A stretch of 10,910 bases of DNA, taken from NCBI GenBank assembly GCA_002728035.1, contig PBUZ01000051.1, forward strand, positions 20,437-31,346. Direction: 5' to 3'. The notes beneath the pieces are model-generated. The model was not told where the DNA came from. It worked only from the letters and a program-made list of their open reading frames with translations, and ran no database searches. This document shows, one piece after another, positions 1 through 6,157 of this stretch; within the stretch, counting starts at the first letter, position 1, and every line of letters starts with the position of its first letter. Source of the stretch: Methanobacteriota archaeon (GTDB lineage: Archaea; Thermoplasmatota; Poseidoniia; Poseidoniales; Poseidoniaceae). The position numbers were made by a program, and so were the translations under genes.

Positions 1-864
1 TTGATAGACGCCCTTCCGCTTGTTTGGATCCACCAGCGAATTGAGCAGCGTTTCGTCACCTTCGGCATTTGCTTTTTTCAGAAACGTCGAAATTTTGCGT
101 TGCTCAACATACAAGCCAACGATGGGGCGCAAGGATGGCTCCAAACTCTCCAACATGGTCTGTTCCAGTCGGTATGCAAGTTCGGCACTTGGGTCGACCA
201 TTTCCTTGATACTGGCTTTGGGAAATCCTTCCCTCGTAACGAGGAGCGTAAATCCATAGAGAGGCGGGGGTATGAAGCGTTCTCGGTTGGATTCACTTTG
301 GTCGCGCTGAAGTCCAAGTGTATGCCTTCTACTCTTCATTCTATAGTCGGCGTGCACGGCCCGAGGTACGATCAAACCCTCGAGTCGCCCCAATGAACGC
401 TGTTCCTCAAACCATGGCCAACGCTCGTCTTCATCGAGTTGACTGAACGCCTCTTCTCCGTTCAATTGAACGACCATCTCATCAACATTCAGCAATTCAA
501 TATCGGGTCGCATACGCCTCATCTGACGACGTAGAAGCTCGTTGTCGCAAACCACCCTTGCACCTTGCTTGAGGTATTCTGGCTTATCCTCGCCGACCAA
601 GACCCAAGTGGGCTCTTTTCGAGGCAAAAACCCAGCGATCATGAGCCCTGAAACATCAAGTTCGTTCCAGTCAAAGGCGCTCATTGCCACCATGTCTGCG
701 TTGCCGTCTTTGAGCATCTGAATCGCAGCCTCCATGTGGGGAAGTTGCTTCATCAGCAAGTCACGGTGCTTTCCCTGCGTTTGCACGGTACGTTCGATCT
801 GCATCCGCACACCGTCACCCTTGGCAGGCGTCGTGAGAATCACCAAACGCTCCTCGGATTCCAT
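1..864 (-). CDS. HemC-like (porphobilinogen deaminase family) protein, probable non-catalytic homologue; 3' end beyond window
   Basis: An open frame of 288 codons runs from an ATG at 864 off the left edge. The start is supported by GAGGTG five bases upstream (870-875); an in-frame stop lies at 898-900. The protein follows the HemC layout: a segment resembling the 'EAL..G.ADIAVHSLKD' region (residues 45-69, ADMVAMSAFDWNEL), LLRRQMRR (110-117) where HemC has SLRR, an IPPPLYGFTLLV segment (198-209) like 'LPAPGQGALAV', and LEPSLRPIVGLYVE (241-254) like 'LEGGCQVPIGSYAE'. HemC joins four porphobilinogens on a dipyrromethane cofactor held by a cysteine. Here that position is Leu245, the Lys of 'SLKD' is Phe64, and the N-terminal TRGS and the RGN-type arginine segment are not visible. 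The Asp of 'SLKD' may persist as Asp65, and the Arg pair is kept. Family membership is my motif alignment; loss of activity is inferred. It could instead be another protein with the same periplasmic-binding-like fold. It is divergent from the prenyl synthase gene. Confidence 0.6.
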   Translation of the reverse strand, partial: MESEERLVILTTPAKGDGVRMQIERTVQTQGKHRDLLMKQLPHMEAAIQMLKDGNADMVAMSAFDWNELDVSGLMIAGFLPRKEPTWVLVGEDKPEYLKQGARVVCDNELLRRQMRRMRPDIELLNVDEMVVQLNGEEAFSQLDEDERWPWFEEQRSLGRLEGLIVPRAVHADYRMKSRRHTLGLQRDQSESNRERFIPPPLYGFTLLVTREGFPKASIKEMVDPSAELAYRLEQTMLESLEPSLRPIVGLYVEQRKISTFLKKANAEGDETLLNSLVDPNKRKGVYQ

Positions 865-869
865 GCAAG

Positions 870-875
870 CACCTC
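870..875 (-). promoter_or_regulatory. Ribosome binding site of the HemC-like gene
   Basis: Read on the minus strand this is GAGGTG, five bases before the ATG at 864. It matches the archaeal anti-Shine-Dalgarno and favours the ATG over an in-frame upstream GTG at 892-894, which has no such sequence at a useful distance. Confidence 0.6.
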
Positions 876-884
876 GGCGGAGGT
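871..884. repeat. Small inverted repeat over the HemC-like gene's ribosome binding site
   Basis: ACCTC (871-875) and GAGGT (880-884) form a perfect 5-bp stem with a 4-base loop. In the minus-strand transcript the downstream arm is most of the Shine-Dalgarno sequence, so the hairpin would hide it. A 5-bp stem can easily arise by chance; the position is what makes it worth listing. Confidence 0.3.
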
Positions 885-925
885 CGCCCCCCACGGGTTA
901 CGGGCGTGGACGACCGGTTAAGAAG

Positions 926-943
926 CCCTCCGTTGTGGGAGGG
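926..943 (+). repeat. Inverted repeat sequestering the ribosome binding site of the prenyl synthase gene
   Basis: CCCTCC (926-931) and GGAGGG (938-943) form a perfect 6-bp stem with a 6-base loop. The downstream arm contains the GGAGG (938-942) that precedes the GTG start at 946. If the mRNA begins upstream of 926 the hairpin would mask the ribosome binding site. No clear TATA/BRE promoter is visible in this 81-base divergent gap, so the transcript start is unknown. Confidence 0.35.
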
Positions 944-945
944 GT

Positions 946-1929
946 GTGCGCAGCGATGTCGAGGTCTTCCAATCCGCGCTGGAATCCATGCGCGAAGAGG
1001 TCAATCAAGCCCTCAAGGATCTCATTGACCACGAGGTGGCCTTGGGTGCTGGCGAGGTCGCTTTGGAAGCGGGACGCGTGCTCAATGCGGGGGGCAAACG
1101 CCTTCGACCTCTCTTGTTTCTCTTGGCGTATCGTCTCGCAGGAGGCACCCAACAAGACGAGGTGATGCCGCTTGCGCTTGCCTTTGAATTGATTCACACG
1201 GCCACCTTGGTGCACGATGACATCAACGATGATGCCCGCCAGCGTCGCGGCATCCCCACCATTCATGCCCAAACAGGTCAAGCCAAAGCGGTGATTGCGG
1301 GCGATTGGCTGTTCGTACAGGGTTTTGGACTTGGAGGCCGTTACAGCGAACAAATCGTCACGGTGATCGCCCGTTGTTGTGCTAACATCGCTGTCTCCGA
1401 ATACCATCAACTCGACCATGTGCTGAACCTGGCGACATCGCCAGAGGATTACCTGTCGATCGTTCGCGGAAAAACTGCAGGGCCATTTGCCGCTGGATGT
1501 TATGCGGCGGGTTTGGTCGCTGGCCTTGAAGAAGAGCAAGCCAAGGGTTTGGAGCGGTTCGGCATGGAATTGGGCATCGCGTTCCAACTGGTGGACGATT
1601 TGCTTGATTTGCGCGGCGACGAGCGAATGGGTAAACCAAGAGGCGCTGATGTTTACGAAGGAAAGATGACGCTGCCACTGATCCACGCATTGACCTTGTC
1701 CCATGGAGCAAACCGTGAGCGTCTTTCTCAACTGATCGAACACTTTTCAGATGAAGATTTTGACGAACTCATGACCTTGCTTGAGCGCTCTGACAGTCTT
1801 GATTATGCAGAGATTTTGGTGCGAACGCACCTTGAACGTGCCCAAGCGGAATTGGCGGCATTCCCGGACAGTGATGCCAAATCGATGATGCTGGTCATCA
1901 CGGATATTGTCAAAGAACGGCATGCATGA
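946..1929 (+). CDS. idsA: Geranylgeranyl (polyprenyl) diphosphate synthase, trans-isoprenyl diphosphate synthase family
   Basis: It condenses isopentenyl diphosphate onto allylic diphosphates to build the isoprenoid chain of archaeal ether lipids. The 327-residue length is normal for the family. Visible motifs in order: GGKRLRP (49-55), IHTATLVHDDINDD with the first Asp-rich motif at 91-96, RR at 100-101, IVRGKTA (172-178), and FQLVDDLLD with the second Asp-rich motif at 217-221, followed by GKPRGAD and EGKMTLPL (239-245). The residues five and four places before the first Asp-rich motif are Ala86 and Thr87. Small residues there usually permit products longer than farnesyl, so C20 or longer fits; exact chain length cannot be read from sequence. 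The start is a GTG with GGAGG only three bases upstream; an ATG at 988 would remove 14 residues and has a poorer site. The geranylgeranyl reductase gene follows after nine bases, presumably in one operon. Confidence 0.92.
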   Translation: MRSDVEVFQSALESMREEVNQALKDLIDHEVALGAGEVALEAGRVLNAGGKRLRPLLFLLAYRLAGGTQQDEVMPLALAFELIHTATLVHDDINDDARQRRGIPTIHAQTGQAKAVIAGDWLFVQGFGLGGRYSEQIVTVIARCCANIAVSEYHQLDHVLNLATSPEDYLSIVRGKTAGPFAAGCYAAGLVAGLEEEQAKGLERFGMELGIAFQLVDDLLDLRGDERMGKPRGADVYEGKMTLPLIHALTLSHGANRERLSQLIEHFSDEDFDELMTLLERSDSLDYAEILVRTHLERAQAELAAFPDSDAKSMMLVITDIVKERHA

Positions 1930-1933
1930 GGTG
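1928..1933 (+). promoter_or_regulatory. Ribosome binding site of the geranylgeranyl reductase gene
   Basis: GAGGTG lies five bases before the GTG at 1939 and overlaps the stop codon of the prenyl synthase gene (TGA 1927-1929). This supports GTG 1939 rather than the out-of-frame ATG at 1937 and suggests coupled translation. Confidence 0.65.
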
Positions 1934-1938
1934 TTGAT

Positions 1939-3084
1939 GTGGCCGTCAAGGAGGTTGAGCACCGTCAAGTCATTGTCGTAGGGGCCGGTCCAGCAGGGAG
2001 TGCAGCAGCCCAACGCCTCGCAGAAGCCGGCGTCGATGTGTTGGTACTCGAGCGTCGAACCGTTGTTGGAAACCCGGCACAATGCGGCGAATGCATTCCC
2101 AATTGGGGGGAAGTCATTGCCACCTTTCACCATCTTGATGACCATGACTGGCTCAAAACCTACTTTGAGTTTCCAGAGCGACTACGGCTTCACCGCCTTG
2201 ACAACATGCGTGTTTTCCTCCCTTCTGGAAAATCATACGATTTTGAATTGGATGCCTTTGCAGGACATCGGCTCCAATTCGATGGCTATCTGGCAGACAA
2301 AGCCGTTCGTGCAGGTGCTGAAATTCGCGTCTCGACGGCCCTCAAACGCATTCAACAACAACGAAAAGCCAACCGAGAAGTGTTGGTGACCAACGAAGGG
2401 CGTTACAGTTGTGACTACCTCATCGATGCATCTGGAAGCCTCGCCCACGTTGGTCGATTGAAGCATGGACAAGACCCCGCCTTCCGACCAGACGACCAGG
2501 TTCCAACCGTCTATGCACAAGTTCGTGGTGATGTCCCTGAAACCTTTGATGTGTTCTTGGGTTCTGTTGCCCCGTCCGGCTATGCTTGGATCATCCCGAA
2601 AGGCCCCAACACCGCCAACGTCGGACTGGGTGTACGTGCAGGCAAACTCAAAGGGTCGCTAAAAGACCATTTGGAGCAATTTTGCAAGGATTTGAACCTT
2701 GAAGTTCTCTCCATTGGAGGTGGATGGATTCCCATGGGAGGGCCTGTCAAACGCATGGTTGATGGCACAACACTCGCTGTCGGTGATGCAGCTGGGCTCG
2801 TCATGCCAAGCAACGGGGGAGGCATCAGTCAAGCCATCATTTCGGGATGTTTCGCTGCTGAGTCCATCCTTGAACACCTTGAGGAGGGGACCCCTCTCCA
2901 AGGCTACGAAGAACGAGTTCGAGCGAGCATGGGGCGTGCACTGAAAAATTCACTTCGCAGCAAAAACATGGGCTATGCTTTCCTTCGAGGGGACATCATG
3001 ACGGAGATTATCCTTCGCTGTCTTGGGCCCATCGGGGGCATCAAACGTGCCATGGAATGCGACCGACCCCTTTGGGTCATTTAG
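1939..3084 (+). CDS. Geranylgeranyl reductase family flavoprotein (archaeal ether-lipid saturation)
   Basis: This is a 381-residue FAD-dependent oxidoreductase that, by family, reduces the geranylgeranyl double bonds of digeranylgeranylglycerophospholipid to make saturated archaeal lipids at the membrane. Visible: the N-terminal dinucleotide-binding fold VIVVGAGPAGSAAAQRL (11-27) ending in the acidic ribose-binding ERR (38-40); QCGEC (48-52), placed like the conserved Cys-Gly-acidic segment near the flavin; GYAWIIPKG (214-222), which with GLG (229-231) reproduces the YxWxFPx7-8GxG substrate-site pattern of archaeal reductases with Ile for Phe; and a second FAD motif VGDAAGLVMPSNGGGI (281-296). 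Start GTG 1939 has a good ribosome binding site. It lies immediately after the prenyl synthase that makes its substrate chain. Other members of this family act on free geranylgeranyl diphosphate or chlorophyll precursors; context favours the lipid role. Confidence 0.9.
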   Translation: MAVKEVEHRQVIVVGAGPAGSAAAQRLAEAGVDVLVLERRTVVGNPAQCGECIPNWGEVIATFHHLDDHDWLKTYFEFPERLRLHRLDNMRVFLPSGKSYDFELDAFAGHRLQFDGYLADKAVRAGAEIRVSTALKRIQQQRKANREVLVTNEGRYSCDYLIDASGSLAHVGRLKHGQDPAFRPDDQVPTVYAQVRGDVPETFDVFLGSVAPSGYAWIIPKGPNTANVGLGVRAGKLKGSLKDHLEQFCKDLNLEVLSIGGGWIPMGGPVKRMVDGTTLAVGDAAGLVMPSNGGGISQAIISGCFAAESILEHLEEGTPLQGYEERVRASMGRALKNSLRSKNMGYAFLRGDIMTEIILRCLGPIGGIKRAMECDRPLWVI

Positions 3085-3153
3085 GGCTCCTCGTCGCCAA
3101 ATCCAATCTTGGGTCGTTCGTTCCATCGGTTGGTTCAAGTGATTTGACGGCCT

Positions 3154-3179
3154 CGTAGCGTCATGCGAGGGACGCTACG
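3154..3179 (+). repeat. 9-bp inverted repeat with the pilin-like gene's start codon in its loop
   Basis: CGTAGCGTC (3154-3162) and GACGCTACG (3171-3179) are perfect reverse complements separated by eight bases that begin with the ATG start codon (3163-3165). CCTCG at 3151-3155 can also pair with CGAGG at 3166-3170, giving a second, mutually exclusive hairpin. No Shine-Dalgarno sequence precedes this ATG. The structure could govern translation, or end transcripts of the reductase gene 70 bases upstream; no T-run follows, so a terminator is less likely. Confidence 0.5.
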
Positions 3180-3654
3180 GCGAGATGAAGAGGCGGTGAG
3201 CCCCGTCATCGCTACCGTCCTGCTTCTCGCGATCACGGTCATGCTCTCAAGCATGGTCTTCGTTCTGATGCAAGGCGCGCTCACAACGGTTGAAAAATCG
3301 CCACCACAAGCCACGGTCAGCGTGCGCTCGCTCGACAACGGCTTCCATGTGGTTCGTATCACAAGTCTTGACCAATCCATCGACCCTGCTCGTTTGCAAT
3401 ACGACCTGCTCCCTGCAAATCTCACCGAGTCCTTTCCCATTCGAGGCCAAGTTTCCGATGCGGACGTCTATGGGGTCATCGGTTCCAATTTTTCATTCCA
3501 TGACCGAGACGCTGGTTACTCGGTGACCCAAGGCGATTATTTCGTCATCGATTCGCAAACGATCGGCGCTGACGACGGCACGTGGCGATTCCGTTTGGTC
3601 GAGGAAACGGCTGGCGTGTTGCTCATTGACGTGACCTTGCCTGCGATGCGGTGA
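3163..3654 (+). CDS. Archaeal type IV pilin-like secreted protein (pilin N-terminal domain)
   Basis: The 163-residue protein has a class III signal sequence: a short charged start (MRGTLRRDEE), then AVSPVIATVLLLAITVMLSS (11-30) as the hydrophobic pilin helix. The SPVIATVLLLAIT signature is typical of archaeal type IV pilin N-terminal domain proteins (DUF1628 family). These are normally cut by a PibD-type prepilin peptidase just before or near the hydrophobic stretch and assembled into pili or anchored at the surface. The remainder (about 45-163) has no cysteine and looks beta-rich; its binding target cannot be inferred. Only one start is possible, since an in-frame stop at 3145 is followed by no other start codon. 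It is on its own: no peptidase, ATPase or platform gene is nearby. It lies 78 bases after the reductase gene, with a hairpin across its start, and ends 2 bases from moaA, tail to tail. Confidence 0.85.
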   Translation: MRGTLRRDEEAVSPVIATVLLLAITVMLSSMVFVLMQGALTTVEKSPPQATVSVRSLDNGFHVVRITSLDQSIDPARLQYDLLPANLTESFPIRGQVSDADVYGVIGSNFSFHDRDAGYSVTQGDYFVIDSQTIGADDGTWRFRLVEETAGVLLIDVTLPAMR

Positions 3655-3656
3655 GA

Positions 3657-4664
3657 TCAACCGCCGATGAACGACATCTCGACCTTTTCTTGTGAGGTCG
3701 TGAACGAACTTCGCTCTGCAGAATATTGGTCCCTACGTTTTGTCCAGATGGACTCGATAGCATGCAAGATATCCGCTTTCGTTGCAGACATTCGCAACAT
3801 GGCCTTGATGTCGTGACCGGTTGCTGCGAATAAACAGGTGTACAGTGAGCCGTTTGCAGACAGGCGAGCACGTGTACAATCGCCGCAAAAAGGCTCGCTG
3901 ACGGAATTGATGAAACCGAATTCCTGCCCGCTATCCGTTACCCATGCACGGGCGACAGCGCTTCGTTTTTGATCTTCTTTCGCGAAAAGAGGGCCGACAT
4001 GATGTTCAATGCGTTTGCGGATTTCCTCTCCGGTGAGCACATCTTCCATGTTCCATGCATTGGTGTTGCCAACATCCATGAATTCAATGAATCTCAACGG
4101 CGCACTACGTTCCATGCAAGCATCTGCTAACTTGGTGATTTGATGTTCATTGACACCTTTTCTCACAACGGTGTTAACCTTGACGCCAAGACCTGCATCC
4201 TGAGCTGCTTCGATGCCAGCGAGCACATCGGCAGGACCGAATTGATTGGTGTCTGCCATCAAGGCGAAAACATCGTGGTCCACAGCATCAAGGCTGACGG
4301 TGACCCTATCAAGGCCCGCATCACGGAGTGCCTGTGCATGCTTCTTGAGCAGCACGCCGTTGGTGGTCAATGCCAAATCCAAGTCAGGTCCTGTCGCCCT
4401 CAACATCTCGATCAACTTCACCAAATCCCGGCGCAACAACGGCTCTCCACCTGTGATTCGTACCTTCTCGAGGCCTGAAGGGAGAAGGGCCCCCACAACC
4501 GTGGTGATCTCTTCGTAGGTTAACAGGGCCTCTCGGCCGAGGAATTCATGTTCTGGTCCAAAATGTTCTCTTGGCATGCAGTACGTGCAACGGAAATTGC
4601 ACCGGTCGGTCACCGAGATTCTGAGGTCACGAAGTGGACGTGAGCGTGCGTCCACCATCGCCAT
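3657..4664 (-). CDS. moaA: GTP 3',8-cyclase MoaA (molybdenum cofactor biosynthesis)
   Basis: This radical SAM enzyme performs the first step of molybdopterin synthesis, turning GTP into 3',8-cyclo-7,8-dihydro-GTP (converted by MoaC to cyclic pyranopterin). Numbered from the ATG at 4664 (335 residues), the radical SAM cluster cysteines are C22, C26 and C29 in VTDRCNFRCTYC, followed by ITGGEP (70-75) for SAM binding. The second, substrate-side cluster is C260, C263 and C277 (CGDCTRARL, then C), with the arginines expected there. The chain ends in the characteristic FIGG, whose terminal Gly-Gly is needed in characterised MoaA proteins. No residue of the active site appears lost. The start is uncertain: GTG 4673, ATG 4664 and ATG 4658 are all in frame and none has a Shine-Dalgarno sequence, so a leaderless mRNA is plausible. 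No other moa gene is in the window. Confidence 0.96.
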   Translation of the reverse strand: MAMVDARSRPLRDLRISVTDRCNFRCTYCMPREHFGPEHEFLGREALLTYEEITTVVGALLPSGLEKVRITGGEPLLRRDLVKLIEMLRATGPDLDLALTTNGVLLKKHAQALRDAGLDRVTVSLDAVDHDVFALMADTNQFGPADVLAGIEAAQDAGLGVKVNTVVRKGVNEHQITKLADACMERSAPLRFIEFMDVGNTNAWNMEDVLTGEEIRKRIEHHVGPLFAKEDQKRSAVARAWVTDSGQEFGFINSVSEPFCGDCTRARLSANGSLYTCLFAATGHDIKAMLRMSATKADILHAIESIWTKRRDQYSAERSSFTTSQEKVEMSFIGG

Positions 4665-4711
4665 GGTGTGCACAGGTGATGCAGGTTCTTGAATCTGTAT
4701 TGCAAGGGTTC

Positions 4712-6157
4712 ATGGCGGACAGTCACCCCCTTCCATCCATGGGGAAGGCCTGGGTGAAGCGTTGGTCTCCGAAGGTTCAGAAGGGAAAAGGGAGCCTCAT
4801 TCATGCCCTCAGCGTCACGCCTCCAAAGGCTATAGAGTCGATGGCATGGAGCCTTCCACCATCGAAAAGCCACGCCATCCGATGGTTGATCTTGGCTGCT
4901 CAAAGCGAGGATGAGACGCTCATCGAAGGCTTGGAGCATGCAGGTCAAGACATCGTCTCCATGCGTCGTTGCCTCGCACAAATGGGCGTCCAGTTTACCG
5001 ACCTTGATGCTCAAGGCCGTCCACTCAGCGGTGATACGAATCACGACGATCAACCTGCTTCTGGAAGTGTTGCATGGAAAGTTCATGGCGCGGGGATGAA
5101 AGGATTGAATCCACCCGTGAGTGTTCTTCATGCAGGGAATTCAGGCACCACCTTGCGCTTGTTGATGGCGCTCGTCACACAATTCGATGTACCCGTGATG
5201 TTGGACGGTGATGCATCGCTTCGTTCACGGCGTTATGCTGCGATGCTGGATGCAATGGATCAGTTCGGTGTCCAGCGCTCACACGGTTTGGACGAAGAAG
5301 GCCTCCCGTTGCTGCTGCAAGGTCCTGTTCAATCGGGTCGAGAACTTGCATTGAACATCGCCTCCTCAAGCCAGCCCCTCTCGGCCTGGTTCTTGGCGGC
5401 GCCTTCACTTGAGCATCGGGTGAACTTGAAGCAAATTGGCGAGCCCGTTTCACGACGTCACAGCCAACTTTCGCTTGATCTGTGTGTTCTCACCGGTGCC
5501 CCTACGACCTTGTCGGATACGCTTGAATCCTGGTCGGTCAAGGTCCCCAATGCGAGGGTGAACCTTCCTCGTGACGCTTCCATGCTGGCCTTTGCCTTTC
5601 TTGCAGTGGCTGTGACCGGAACGACTGTTGTGATTCCAGAACGCCCTCTTCCTGAAGACTCCCTCGGCCATGAAATGCTGGTGGACCATGCACATGCAAT
5701 GGGCATCAATGTGAACGATGGGACGCTCTCGCCGCACGATTCAGCACAAGCCATTGACCTTGATTTGCGTGATGCCAACGACTTGATCACACCCGTCGCT
5801 GCTTTGCTTGCCCTTGGCTCGGGAGGTACACTCCGCGGAGCAGCACATGCGGCCCATAAGGAGTCGGACCGATTGAAGGGAAGCCAAGACCTGCTCGCTC
5901 AATTTGGCCTCAAGGCATCCCTGATGGAAGACGGGTTGGAGATTGCGGGTGGCCAACAGCTGCAGCAACCCAGCGGCCTCGTGCGTACGTACGGAGACCA
6001 CCGGATGCAAATGACAGCGCTTAACCTCGCAATGGGTTGTGAAGGGGATGTGCTGATCGAGGGTTCCTCCCTTCACGGGGTCGCCGACTTGATGGCTGTC
6101 AAACGGTGGCAAGAGGCGGGGGTTTCCATCGATGAAATACTCCATTCCTCGTCTTGA
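4712..6157 (+). CDS. aroA: 3-phosphoshikimate 1-carboxyvinyltransferase (EPSP synthase), divergent
   Basis: It transfers enolpyruvyl from PEP to shikimate-3-phosphate, the sixth shikimate-pathway step toward aromatic amino acids. From ATG 4712 (481 residues) the motifs are: PPSKSHAIR (49-57) with the Lys-Ser-Arg substrate set, GNSGTTLR (142-149), GDASLRSRR (166-174), SSSQ (218-221), an Asp-containing DLRDANDLITP segment (351-361) at the catalytic-Asp position, KESDR (383-387) and GDHRMQM (428-434). Several are off-consensus: RRY replaces RPM, and AAHKESDR replaces LRxKESDR. The start is unclear. The frame is open to an ATG at 4634 inside moaA, which I think too early. ATGs at 4679, 4712 and 4739 and a GTG at 4754 are possible. 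The ATG at 4841 would cut off a strand (LSVTPP) that aligns with the family N-terminus. No strong ribosome binding site decides it. Its stop abuts that of mutL with no gap. Confidence 0.9.
   Translation: MADSHPLPSMGKAWVKRWSPKVQKGKGSLIHALSVTPPKAIESMAWSLPPSKSHAIRWLILAAQSEDETLIEGLEHAGQDIVSMRRCLAQMGVQFTDLDAQGRPLSGDTNHDDQPASGSVAWKVHGAGMKGLNPPVSVLHAGNSGTTLRLLMALVTQFDVPVMLDGDASLRSRRYAAMLDAMDQFGVQRSHGLDEEGLPLLLQGPVQSGRELALNIASSSQPLSAWFLAAPSLEHRVNLKQIGEPVSRRHSQLSLDLCVLTGAPTTLSDTLESWSVKVPNARVNLPRDASMLAFAFLAVAVTGTTVVIPERPLPEDSLGHEMLVDHAHAMGINVNDGTLSPHDSAQAIDLDLRDANDLITPVAALLALGSGGTLRGAAHAAHKESDRLKGSQDLLAQFGLKASLMEDGLEIAGGQQLQQPSGLVRTYGDHRMQMTALNLAMGCEGDVLIEGSSLHGVADLMAVKRWQEAGVSIDEILHSSS

Noticed and set aside
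1..396. Plus-strand open frame beginning TTG at base 1
   Set aside because: It lies antisense to the HemC-like frame, which is open for all 864 bases, has a ribosome binding site and matches family landmarks. The plus frame has no recognisable protein features.
946..1165. Plus-strand frames around 734-1165 overlapping the divergent gap
   Set aside because: They cross both the HemC-like gene and idsA in the wrong frames, with Arg/Ser-rich composition typical of out-of-frame translation.
898..1743. 281-codon minus-strand frame opposite the prenyl synthase
   Set aside because: Shadow of idsA: the plus strand has all prenyl synthase motifs and the minus translation resembles no family.
3085..3162. 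Promoter for the pilin-like gene
   Set aside because: No convincing TATA/BRE pair is seen; I do not assign one.
3648..3664. GCGGT...ACCGC inverted repeat at the pilin-like/moaA junction as a bidirectional terminator
   Set aside because: Only a 5-bp stem with a 7-base loop, inside coding and stop codons, and no T-run on either strand.
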